The notes under the pieces were generated by a model, which saw only the letters and a list, made by a program, of their open reading frames with translations, had not been told where the DNA came from and searched no databases. Made by a program: the position numbers and the translations under genes. Positions 1-6,476 of a stretch of 11,941 nucleotides of DNA are shown here, in pieces. How positions within the stretch are numbered: the stretch's first letter is position 1; each line of letters begins with the position of its first letter. Origin of the DNA: an uncultured Erysipelotrichaceae bacterium (lineage in GTDB: Bacteria; Bacillota_I; Bacilli_A; RFN20; CAG-826); assembly GCA_902782395.1 (NCBI GenBank), contig CACZNF010000035.1, positions 1 through 11,941 of the forward strand, in the 5' to 3' direction.

Positions 1-1650
1 ATAGATTCGTCTGTCGTGAAGCCTTAATTGAAAACATTAAGAAAGATGGCAACTTTGTTAAACAAGAAGAAATTGTTCACCCAGTTGGTCATAGTGAAAG
101 AAGTAATGCGGTCGTGGAACCAATGCTTTCTAAACAATGGTTCATCAAGATGCGTCCACTTGCAGACCAAGCTTTAGCTAATCAAAAGAAGAAAGGCGAT
201 AAAGTTTCCTTTGTGCCAGACAGATTTGAAAAAGTCTTCATTCAATGGATGGAGAAAGCGGAAGACTGGTGTATTTCTCGTCAATTATGGTGGGGCCATC
301 GTATTCCTGCTTATTATAATAAGCATACTGGTGAAGTGAAAGTCTTAATGGATCCACCAAAAGATATGGAAAATTGGGAACAAGAAAGCGATGTTCTCGA
401 TACATGGTTCTCTAGTGCTTTATGGCCATTCTCCACAATGGGCTGGCCAAACAAAACTCCAGAGTTAGAAAGATATTTCCCAACTGATGTTTGACATCAT
501 CTTCTTCTGGGTTTCAAGAATGATTTTCCAAAGTTTGGAAATGAATGGTGTGAGACCATTTAAAGAAGTGGTTATTCATGGTCTTGTAAGAGACGAACTA
601 GGCCGTAAAATGTCAAAGACATTAGGTAACGGTGTTGACCCAATTAAAGTCATCGCTGATTATGGCGCTGATGCTTTAAGATATTTCTTAACCACTAATA
701 GTACTCCTGGACAAGATATGAGATATATCGATGAAAAGGTGCAAGCCGCTTCTAATTATTTAAATAAAATATGGAATAGCGCGCGTTACGTGTTATCCAT
801 CTTAGGTGATGACTATAAAGAAAGTGCATTATCTTTAGAAAAGATGTCCGCTCTTGATAAGTGGATCATTAATAGACTTAATACCACAATCAAGAATGTC
901 ACCATGAATATGGATAAATATGACTTCAATGCCGCTAGTAACCACCTTTATAACTTCGTTTATGATGATTTCTGCTCTCAATACTTAGAAATGTCTAAAG
1001 TCGCTCTTAATAGCGATAACGAAGAAAGTAAAAATACCACAAAAGCGGTGTTGCTTAAGTGCTTGAAGAATATAATTCTTCTTATCTATCCATATACTCC
1101 ATTCATTGCTGAAGAATTATATTGCTCACTTCCAACACATTTAGAATCCATCATGCTTGAAACATATCCAAAATATGATAAGAAGCTATTTGATGATTCT
1201 AAGGATTATCAAGTTGAATTATTATTCAACCTCATCAAGGATGTGAGAAACTACAAGATCGAAAATAAATTAGCGCCTAACGCTAGCCTCGACTTATCCT
1301 TATTATTAAAAGAAGAAATGTTTGAAGGTTTTATGGCTTACTTAAAGAGATTCTCTTTCTCTGAAGTGAAGCTCCTAAACAAAGACCAACATGTTGAAGG
1401 CGAATCACACATCTATAACGAAGCTGAATTATACATCGCTAGTGGTGTGGATAAAGCTGAACTCTTAGCGAAGTTAGATAAAGATATTGAAGCGCTTAAT
1501 AACGAAATCAAACGCTGTGAAAATATGCTTAATAATCCAAACTTCACAAGCAAAGCCCCTGAAGCAAAAGTGGCCCTTGAAAGAGAAAAATTAGCCAAGC
1601 ATCAAGAAAATTTGCAAGTTTTATTAGAAAAAAGAAAGAAAATTGCATAA
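1..1650 (+). pseudogene. valS: valine-tRNA ligase (ValRS), 5'-truncated by window edge, frame-broken near 490
   Basis: Class I aminoacyl-tRNA synthetase that charges tRNA-Val in the cytoplasm. The first part is read from base 3 to the TGA at 492-494, with the family blocks [29 protein letters not shown] and [15 protein letters not shown]. The second part runs in another frame from about 490, with DIIFFWVSRMIF, the tRNA/ATP-binding KMSKT loop (607-621), the anticodon-binding helical domain and the C-terminal coiled coil (about 1447-1647). Families normally read FPT(D/S)VLVTGYDIIFFW here; this sequence jumps from FPTDV straight to FDIIFFW. Restoring the missing residues needs 14 nt, exactly the number that rejoins the two frames. 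The N-terminus with the HIGH motif and most of the editing domain lie outside the window. Identity is secure. Whether the break is biological or an assembly error is open, since a single-copy valS should be essential. Confidence 0.93.
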
Positions 1651-1671
1651 TTTTAGGAAAAATTTCAATTT

Positions 1672-1704
1672 GACCCTCTACTTATTAATAGGAGGGTCTT
1701 TTTT
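1672..1704 (+). terminator. Rho-independent terminator of valS whose 3' arm is the Shine-Dalgarno of the next gene
   Basis: GACCCTC (1672-1678) pairs perfectly with GAGGGTC (1692-1698) and is followed by six T (1699-1704), a classic intrinsic terminator 22 bases after the valS stop. AGGAGG (1690-1695) lies in the loop edge and 3' arm and sits nine bases before the ATG at 1705, so it is also a strong ribosome binding site for the 60-aa peptide. When the stem forms, CCCTC acts as an anti-Shine-Dalgarno. No promoter is visible between this hairpin and the downstream gene, so that gene probably depends on read-through from valS. Confidence 0.75.
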
Positions 1705-1887
1705 ATGACATACAAATTAATGACTACTGAAGAGATGCAAAACCACTATGTTGGTGAAGCAATCACACTCACTGCAGTAATGGCCATACTTGCTGTCGCC
1801 ATTGTTGCGGTTGTAATTTATCGCTTGTTTAGAAGTGGTAAAGGTGGTGTCACAATTCCTGGCGGTTGGAAATTCTCTTGGAACTAA
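1705..1887 (+). CDS. small single-span membrane protein, 60 aa, unknown function
   Basis: I do not recognise a named family. The ATG directly follows the T-tract of the preceding hairpin and has an AGGAGG nine bases upstream. Residues 1-18 are polar, with a TTEEM stretch; 19-39 form one hydrophobic segment rich in Ala, Val and Ile; then come basic RLFRSGK and a Gly/aromatic tail (GGVTIPGGWKFSWN). The polar leader with an LMTTEEM-like start followed by a hydrophobic helix recalls class II bacteriocin-type precursors, but there is no clean double-Gly site and no exporter or immunity gene nearby, so that is only a resemblance. The TAA stop overlaps the ATG of radC (TAATG), implying translational coupling. 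Real coding is supported by the ribosome binding site, the coherent topology and the overlap. Confidence 0.72.
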   Translation: MTYKLMTTEEMQNHYVGEAITLTAVMAILAVAIVAVVIYRLFRSGKGGVTIPGGWKFSWN

Positions 1888-2582
1888 TGAGCAAAATCAA
1901 CGATTTAGCCACTCTTGATAAACCAAGAGAAAAAGCTGAAAGATTTGGTATTGAAAAACTGACAGATGCCGAACTCTTAGCGTTAATTATTAACGTTGGA
2001 ACAGTGGGGCATTCGTCTTTAGAAATTGCCAAAGACTTGCTTCAAGAAGCTGGCTCTTTAAATGGTTTATTAGGTCGTCCTCACCAATATTTTCAAACGT
2101 TTAAAGGGTTAAAGAAAGTCAATGCTTTAAAGCTCGCTTCCGTCATGGAAATCGCTAGAAGAATTGACGAAAAAAGAGAGCTCATCAAAGAAGAAAAAAT
2201 GGCGGTGACTAGCGATGCGTTGTTTCATCGTTATTCCCTTTCTTTGATGGGTCAAGAGCAGGAACTATTCAACATTATTATTCTTAATAAGAATAAACAA
2301 ATTGTCTACGAGACAACTTTATACAAAGGAAACGACCACCATATCATCACTTCTCACCGCGATATTGTGAGACTAATTTTGCTCCATAATGGCTACTATT
2401 ATTACCTCATTCATAATCATCCAAACGATAGTCCAGAACCAAGCCAAGCGGACATTGAATTCACAATGAGAATTAAAGCAAAAACAGACAAAATTGGGGT
2501 TAAGTTACTTGATCATCTAATCATTACTAAAAACGGTTATTACTCTTTCCTTCATGACAAACTAAATCAAGAATTACAATGA
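1887..2582 (+). CDS. radC: RadC family JAB/MPN-domain protein (UPF0758), 231 aa
   Basis: The N-terminal helix-hairpin-helix part has DKPREKAERFGIEKLTDAELLALIINVGT (about residues 9-37), the typical RadC opening. The C-terminal JAB1/MPN metalloprotease-like domain has HNHPNDSPEPSQAD, which fits the JAMM pattern HxHx7Sx2D, so the metal ligands are retained. The historical link to DNA repair is weak and the true role is unsettled. I chose the ATG at 1887 over an in-frame TTG at 1866 because it overlaps the stop of the upstream peptide and starts MSKINDL like the family; no strong Shine-Dalgarno precedes it, consistent with coupling. It is the only intact gene here ending in TGA, at the usual family end, which supports standard code use. 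In Bacilli radC is usually followed by mreBCD; here rplU follows instead. Confidence 0.92.
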   Translation: MSKINDLATLDKPREKAERFGIEKLTDAELLALIINVGTVGHSSLEIAKDLLQEAGSLNGLLGRPHQYFQTFKGLKKVNALKLASVMEIARRIDEKRELIKEEKMAVTSDALFHRYSLSLMGQEQELFNIIILNKNKQIVYETTLYKGNDHHIITSHRDIVRLILLHNGYYYYLIHNHPNDSPEPSQADIEFTMRIKAKTDKIGVKLLDHLIITKNGYYSFLHDKLNQELQ

Positions 2583-2631
2583 ATTACATTAATGATGTAA
2601 AGATAAAAACATAATTTTCTTAATTTAATTG

Positions 2632-2660
2632 TTGAACGCTCTTATAACTTATGTTATATT
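2632..2660 (+). promoter_or_regulatory. sigma-A-type promoter for rplU-prp-rpmA
   Basis: A -35 box TTGAAC (2632-2637), a 17-base spacer and a -10 box TATATT (2655-2660) preceded by TG at 2652-2653 (extended -10). Transcription would start near 2667, giving a leader of about 100 bases before rplU. It closely resembles the secDF promoter at 7510-7538. Confidence 0.75.
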
Positions 2661-2662
2661 AC

Positions 2663-2767
2663 ATGCGTTGTCGCCTCACTAGCTACAACCGCATAGAAAA
2701 GGTTTCCTAAACTTTATTAAGTACCTTAATAGCGAGTACTTAGTGAATTAACAAAAGGAGGGACATT
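2663..2767 (+). promoter_or_regulatory. structured 5' leader of rplU, candidate L21 autoregulatory leader
   Basis: Two hairpins can be drawn by eye. The first pairs ATGCG-TTGT (2663-2671) with ACAACCGCAT (2685-2694), one base bulged. The second pairs TAAGTAC (2718-2724) with GTACTTA (2736-2742) across an 11-base loop. AGGAGGG (2756-2762) then precedes the ATG. Leaders that bind L21 and control the L21-Prp-L27 operon are known in Firmicutes; membership of this one is inferred from position and structure only. The first stem starts at or slightly before the expected transcription start, so it may be partial. Confidence 0.5.
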
Positions 2768-3076
2768 ATGTACGCAATTATTGAAACTGGTGGAAAACAA
2801 GTTCGCGTGGAAGTTGGTAGCAAAATCTACGTCGAAAAACTCGATGCCGAAGTCGGTGCCACAATCACCCTCGACAAAGTTCTCTTAATCGGAGACAAAG
2901 CTGTCAAAGTTGGTAACCCATACATCAAAGGTGCTAACGTTGCTGCTAAAGTCGAAAAACAAGGCAAAAGTAAAAAAATCCGCGTCTTCAAGTACAAAGC
3001 AAAGGCTAACGAACACAAGACCATTGGTCATCGTCAACCATATACTTGCTTAGTAATCGAAGCTATCAATGCCTAA
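2768..3076 (+). CDS. rplU: 50S ribosomal protein L21, 102 aa
   Basis: Early-assembly protein of the large ribosomal subunit that contacts 23S rRNA. It begins [17 protein letters not shown], the near-invariant L21 start, and ends with [14 protein letters not shown], the family's C-terminal signature. Length is normal for bacterial L21. AGGAGGG sits five bases before the ATG. It is the first gene of the L21-Prp-L27 operon, with prp starting two bases after its stop. Codons ending in C (GTC, ATC, CTC, AAC) appear more often here than in its neighbours, as expected for a highly expressed gene. Confidence 0.98.
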   Translation: MYAIIETGGKQVRVEVGSKIYVEKLDAEVGATITLDKVLLIGDKAVKVGNPYIKGANVAAKVEKQGKSKKIRVFKYKAKANEHKTIGHRQPYTCLVIEAINA

Positions 3077-3078
3077 TC

Positions 3079-3390
3079 ATGATTAAAGTGATAATTGGCC
3101 GTGCATCTAATAATCAAATTAATTTCTTAGAAATTAAGGGTCACGCTAATAGCGCCCCACATGGTGAAGATCTAATCTGCGCTGCTGTGAGTGCGGTTGT
3201 GACTGGAGGATTCAATAACTTAGTTAACGTAAGCGATTACGAAATCAAGTTAGAAGAAGGACATGCTTATTTCAAAAGCGAACGTCCATTAGATGCTCAT
3301 GATGAAGTAGTGATTGAAACAATCGTTTGTGGGTTAAACACAATACGAGAAGAAAATCCTAAATTCATCGCTATCAAAACCGATAAGTAA
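3079..3390 (+). CDS. prp: ribosomal-processing cysteine protease Prp (YsxB family), 103 aa
   Basis: Prp removes the N-terminal extension of ribosomal protein L27 in Firmicutes and relatives, a step studied in Staphylococcus aureus. The family motif GHANSAPHGEDLICAAVS is present, with the catalytic dyad at His22 and Cys34, the same numbering as in S. aureus Prp. I chose the ATG at 3079 over an earlier in-frame start at 3046, because 3046 would overlap rplU and the protein from 3079 begins MIKVIIGR as the family does. There is no independent Shine-Dalgarno; the two-base gap from rplU suggests coupled translation. Its substrate L27, with the matching cleavage sequence, is the next gene. Confidence 0.94.
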   Translation: MIKVIIGRASNNQINFLEIKGHANSAPHGEDLICAAVSAVVTGGFNNLVNVSDYEIKLEEGHAYFKSERPLDAHDEVVIETIVCGLNTIREENPKFIAIKTDK

Positions 3391-3414
3391 TTCGGTAGAA
3401 AAGAGGAAATAAAG

Positions 3415-3699
3415 ATGTTATTTAAATTAAATCTCCAACTCTTTGCTAGTAAAAAAGGTGTCGGTTCCACAAAAAACGGACGTGATTCTGCTGGTCGTAG
3501 ACTTGGCGCAAAAGTCGCTGATGGACAATGGTGCCATGCTGGTAGCATTATCTACCGTCAAAGAGGAACAAGAATTTACCCAGGTGTTAACACCAAAAAA
3601 GGTAAAGACGATACCATCTTCGCCACATGTAATGGTGTTGTGAAGTATGAACGTTCTGGCAAAGACAGAACTGTCGTGAAAGTCGTTCCACAAGAATAA
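3415..3699 (+). CDS. rpmA: 50S ribosomal protein L27 with Prp-cleavable N-terminal extension, 94 aa
   Basis: L27 lies at the peptidyl-transferase centre and contacts tRNA through its N-terminal tail. The start [11 protein letters not shown] followed by [14 protein letters not shown] matches the extended L27 of Firmicutes, in which Prp cuts after the LQxFA sequence; cutting after Ala11 would expose Ser12. The core is conserved ([31 protein letters not shown]). Residues 39-42 read WCHA where relatives mostly carry other residues, a mild oddity. A GAGG-type ribosome binding site lies upstream of the ATG. It is the last gene of the rplU operon, with a terminator 18 bases after the stop. Confidence 0.97.
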   Translation: MLFKLNLQLFASKKGVGSTKNGRDSAGRRLGAKVADGQWCHAGSIIYRQRGTRIYPGVNTKKGKDDTIFATCNGVVKYERSGKDRTVVKVVPQE

Positions 3700-3717
3700 T
3701 TGACAAAATTAAACATT

Positions 3718-3742
3718 AAGACCACAAATTAGTGGTCTTTTT
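3718..3742 (+). terminator. Rho-independent terminator of the rplU-prp-rpmA operon
   Basis: AAGACCAC (3718-3725) pairs perfectly with GTGGTCTT (3732-3739) across a six-base loop, and the arm runs into five T (3738-3742). It ends the ribosomal-protein unit before obg. Confidence 0.88.
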
Positions 3743-3756
3743 GTATGCTTTTCTTA

Positions 3757-3762
3757 TATAAT
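3757..3762 (+). promoter_or_regulatory. -10 element of a probable promoter for the obg operon
   Basis: A perfect TATAAT (3757-3762) lies just after the rpmA terminator and 22 bases before the obg ATG. The base 17 upstream falls in the terminator arm (GGTCTT at 3734-3739), a poor -35, so the promoter is only partly supported. The predicted leader would be very short. Confidence 0.5.
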
Positions 3763-3784
3763 AGAAAAGAGAGTAAAAAGTATT

Positions 3785-5062
3785 ATGTTTATTGATCGTG
3801 CAATTATTGAAGTAAGAAGTGGTAAAGGTGGCGATGGCGCCATTGCCTTTTTACGTGAAAAATATGTTGCTAAAGGTGGACCTGCTGGTGGTAATGGCGG
3901 TCGTGGTGGCTCAATCTTTTTAAGAGCGAGTAAAACCATTAACACTCTTTTCAATTTCCGTCATAGTAAAACATTCATCGCTAATGATGGTGAAAAAGGT
4001 GGCATCAAGAATCAATACGGCAAATACGCAGAAGATGTCATCATTGATGTCCCAATTGGAACAGTTGTCTATTTAGAAAAAGACAAAGAGTTCTTAGGTG
4101 ACTTAAATGAAGATGGCAAGATGATTAGAGTCGCTAAAGGTGGCCGTGGTGGTAGAGGTAATTCTTGTTTCAAGAGTTCCACTAATCGTGTCCCAAAGAT
4201 TGCGGAAAACGGCGAACCAGGCGAAAGACATAGATTAATTTTAGAACTTAAGTTATTAGCTGATGTCGGTTTGGTGGGTTTCCCAAGCGTTGGCAAATCT
4301 ACACTTTTAAGTGTAGTAAGTGCGGCTAAACCAGAGATTGCTGATTATCCATTTACCACAATTACACCAAATCTTGGTGTGGTTTCCGTGAAAGATGGTA
4401 GCTCCTTCGTGATGGCGGACTTACCGGGACTTATTGAAGGTGCTCACTTAGGTAAAGGCTTAGGCTTGCAGTTCCTTAGACATATCGAAAGATGTCGTGT
4501 CATCGTTCATGTGATTGATTTATCTGAAACAGGTAGAGATCCATATGAAGATTACAAGATTATTAACCAAGAATTAAAAGAGTATGGCTTTGCTTTAGAT
4601 AAACGCCCACAAATTATTGTCGCTAGTAAGATGGATGAAGAAGGCGCTCAAGAAAAGCTTAAGAAATTAGAGAAACAAATTGGTCAAGAAATCATCCCAA
4701 TTAGTGCTCTTCTCGAAGAGAATATTGATAAATTACTATATAAATGTGCAGAAGTCTTAAAAGATACTCCATTGTTCCCACTTTATGATGAAAAAGAGGA
4801 AGATTTGGATCATAAGACTTACACTCTTGAAGATGAAGAATCATACTTCACCATTAGAAGACTTGATGCTCATACTTGGTCTATTGAAGGTGATAAGATT
4901 CTTAAATTCTACAAGATGACCAACATTTCCACTGATGAAGGTATGATGGTCTTAATGAGTAAGATTCGCTCTCTTCGCATCGATGATGAATTAGAAAAAC
5001 GTGGTGCAGAAGATGGAGATACAGTCATCTTAGATGACTTTGAATTCGAATACGTGAGGTAA
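3785..5062 (+). CDS. obgE: GTPase Obg/CgtA, 425 aa
   Basis: Obg is a GTPase that binds the 50S subunit and acts in late ribosome assembly and stress response. Domains in order: the glycine-rich Obg fold (residues 1-158, with GKGGDGAIAF, GGPAGGNGGRGG and AKGGRGGRGN), the G domain (about 159-330) and a C-terminal OCT domain (about 343-424), the architecture typical of Firmicutes. G motifs are P-loop GFPSVGKS (165-172), switch YPFTT (188-192), DLPG (212-215), SKMD (281-284) in place of the usual NKxD, and SAL (307-309). The Asn-to-Ser change in G4 is a conservative variation. The Shine-Dalgarno is weak (GAGAG some 10 bases upstream). It heads a unit with nadE, whose ATG follows two bases after the stop. 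Confidence 0.97.
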   Translation: MFIDRAIIEVRSGKGGDGAIAFLREKYVAKGGPAGGNGGRGGSIFLRASKTINTLFNFRHSKTFIANDGEKGGIKNQYGKYAEDVIIDVPIGTVVYLEKDKEFLGDLNEDGKMIRVAKGGRGGRGNSCFKSSTNRVPKIAENGEPGERHRLILELKLLADVGLVGFPSVGKSTLLSVVSAAKPEIADYPFTTITPNLGVVSVKDGSSFVMADLPGLIEGAHLGKGLGLQFLRHIERCRVIVHVIDLSETGRDPYEDYKIINQELKEYGFALDKRPQIIVASKMDEEGAQEKLKKLEKQIGQEIIPISALLEENIDKLLYKCAEVLKDTPLFPLYDEKEEDLDHKTYTLEDEESYFTIRRLDAHTWSIEGDKILKFYKMTNISTDEGMMVLMSKIRSLRIDDELEKRGAEDGDTVILDDFEFEYVR

Positions 5063-5064
5063 TT

Positions 5065-5805
5065 ATGAAATTAGAATCGTATTTGAAAGTTGTCGAACAG
5101 TTTTTAAAGGAATACTTGGAGAAAACACATTGCCAAAAGTATATCTTAGGTATCTCTGGTGGTGTCGATTCCTCTTTGTGTGCCGCTTTAGCGAGAAACG
5201 CTGTCGGTAAAGACCGCTTACTCTGCTTGATTCTTCCAATAGAAAGTTCTAAACAAGATGAGGAAGACGCTAAACAATTGGCAAAAGAATTAGATCTCAA
5301 CTGTGTTGTGGTCGATAATTCTGAAACTTTCAAGAGTTTCATCAAGGCTAACGAAGCTCTTGGAGTGACTTTTGATAGAAGTACGTTAGGTAATTTTAAA
5401 GCTCGTTTAAGAATGAGCACATTATATGCCTACGCCCAAAAGTATAACGGCTTAGTCATCGGCACTGATAACGCTGACGAAAGATATACTGGCTACTTCA
5501 CCAAACATGGTGATGGGGCTTGCGATATCTTACCAATCGCTCATTTACTTAAAAGAGAAGTCGTGGAAGCTAGTAAGTTACTAGGCATTAGCGATTATCT
5601 CGCTGAAAGAGTACCAACCGCATCATTATTTGAGGGTCAAACCGACGAAACTGAAATGGGTGTGACCTATAAAGATTTAGATAATTACATCTTAGGAGGT
5701 AAGGTGGCTCCAGAAGTAGAAGCACGTATCGAACATCTCCATAAGATTAGTGAGCATAAACGCGTGCCTACTCCAATGGCGCCAGAATTCGATAGAGGTG
5801 AATAA
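5065..5805 (+). CDS. nadE: NH3-dependent NAD(+) synthetase, 246 aa
   Basis: Catalyses the last step of NAD synthesis, amidation of nicotinic acid adenine dinucleotide with ATP and ammonia. The N-type ATP pyrophosphatase loop SGGVDS is at 31-36; other family blocks are GTDNADE (133-139), GYFTKHGDGACDILPI (143-158), PTASLFEGQTDE (184-195) and the C-terminal HKRVPTPMAP. There is no N-terminal nitrilase/glutaminase domain, so it should use free ammonia. Length is near that of the short family members. A GAGG within the end of obg serves as the ribosome binding site. nadE is not part of this gene cluster in Bacillus subtilis, so its placement between obg and ruvA is lineage-specific. Its stop overlaps the start of the 32-aa peptide (TAATG). 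Confidence 0.96.
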   Translation: MKLESYLKVVEQFLKEYLEKTHCQKYILGISGGVDSSLCAALARNAVGKDRLLCLILPIESSKQDEEDAKQLAKELDLNCVVVDNSETFKSFIKANEALGVTFDRSTLGNFKARLRMSTLYAYAQKYNGLVIGTDNADERYTGYFTKHGDGACDILPIAHLLKREVVEASKLLGISDYLAERVPTASLFEGQTDETEMGVTYKDLDNYILGGKVAPEVEARIEHLHKISEHKRVPTPMAPEFDRGE

Positions 5806-5903
5806 TGAAGGTTAATAAATTAGAGACAATTTTCCTATCAAGTATCATCAGCGCTCTATTAGTTTTCCTTTTTATTGTTCTTTTTATCCTCACAAATTTA
5901 TAG
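5805..5903 (+). CDS. predicted 32-aa single-span membrane peptide between nadE and ruvA
   Basis: Short enough to be missed by ordinary gene calling. The ATG at 5805-5807 overlaps the nadE stop (TAATG) and has AGAGGTG (5794-5800) about four bases upstream, a good ribosome binding site. The product starts MKVNKLETIF and continues as an almost unbroken hydrophobic helix (Leu, Ile, Phe, Val) to the TAG at 5901-5903. This resembles a basic N-terminus followed by one transmembrane segment. ruvA begins 20 bases later. The function is unknown. Against it: very short and rich in T-derived hydrophobic codons, which AT-rich DNA produces easily. Confidence 0.55.
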   Translation: MKVNKLETIFLSSIISALLVFLFIVLFILTNL

Positions 5904-5923
5904 AATTATAGAAGGTAATAAAT

Positions 5924-6475
5924 ATGATTTATTCTTTGAAAGGCAAAGTTTTATTAACCGATGGCGACACTGTTGTGGTCGATGTTCATGATGTCGGCTA
6001 CCAAGTTTTAGTGAGCCATATTTCTGACTATGAAGTTGGTCAAGAAGTGTTTTTATACACCTATAACGTAGTTAGAGAAGATGAACAATATCTTGTTGGC
6101 TTCTCATCTTTAGATGAAAAGAAAGTCTTCTTAGCCTTAATAAAAGTTAAAGGCTTAGGACCAAAAACTGTCATTGGTGCTTTAAGCGCTACAACAGTTG
6201 ACGGTGTGAAAAATGCTATCGCCTCTAATAACGTTGCCTATTTAAAGAAATTACCAGGTATCGGTGCGAAAGCCGCTAGCCAAATCATCCTCGACCTTAA
6301 AGGTGAACTTACTGGCACTAAAGGTGATCCAACAGTTTACGATGAAGTGTATGAGGCTTTAAAAGAATTAGGCTTCAAAGGCGCTGCTATTGACCGTGTT
6401 TTAGCAACCATTAATGAAAAAGATGCCGCTCCTGAAGAAATACTCCGTCTAGCTTTAGCTAAATTAAAGAAATAA
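5924..6475 (+). CDS. ruvA: Holliday junction branch migration protein RuvA, 183 aa
   Basis: RuvA binds four-way junctions as a tetramer and loads the RuvB motor. The N-terminal OB-fold domain starts MIYSLKGKV and includes DVHDVGYQVLV (residues 20-30). Two helix-hairpin-helix motifs follow (VKGLGPKTVIGAL 75-87 and LPGIGAKAASQII 110-122). A short acidic linker leads to domain III (about 136-183), which contacts RuvB. At 183 residues it is slightly shorter than the Escherichia coli protein, mostly in the linker. A GAAGG lies upstream of the ATG. It is one base away from ruvB. RuvA itself looks intact even though its partner lacks the ATP-binding loop. Confidence 0.97.
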   Translation: MIYSLKGKVLLTDGDTVVVDVHDVGYQVLVSHISDYEVGQEVFLYTYNVVREDEQYLVGFSSLDEKKVFLALIKVKGLGPKTVIGALSATTVDGVKNAIASNNVAYLKKLPGIGAKAASQIILDLKGELTGTKGDPTVYDEVYEALKELGFKGAAIDRVLATINEKDAAPEEILRLALAKLKK

Positions 6476-6476
6476 T

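Noticed and set aside
492..494. TGA read as tryptophan (Mycoplasma code) to explain the valS stop
   Set aside because: Reading through does not restore the ValRS sequence because the frame is wrong after it; tryptophan is TGG throughout, and radC ends at a TGA at the expected place.
1413..1598. Minus-strand reading frames opposite valS, obg, secDF and recJ
   Set aside because: They mirror the codons of the real genes, lack ribosome binding sites and show no recognisable protein features.
1866..1886. TTG at 1866 as the radC start
   Set aside because: It lies inside the upstream peptide gene; the ATG at 1887 forms a TAATG overlap and gives the usual family N-terminus.
1705..1887. Calling the 60-aa peptide a bacteriocin
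   Set aside because: No proper double-glycine cleavage site, transporter or immunity gene is present in the window.
2584..2600. Hairpin TTACAT/ATGTAA after radC as a terminator
   Set aside because: Only six mostly A-T pairs and no T-tract follows, so it is too weak to call.
3046..3078. Earlier start of prp overlapping rplU
   Set aside because: The extra residues are an out-of-frame reading of the L21 C-terminus; from 3079 the catalytic residues fall at His22 and Cys34 as in characterised Prp.
3700..3728. TTGACA (3700-3705) as a promoter between rpmA and obg
   Set aside because: No -10-like sequence occurs at suitable spacing; that position falls in the terminator stem.
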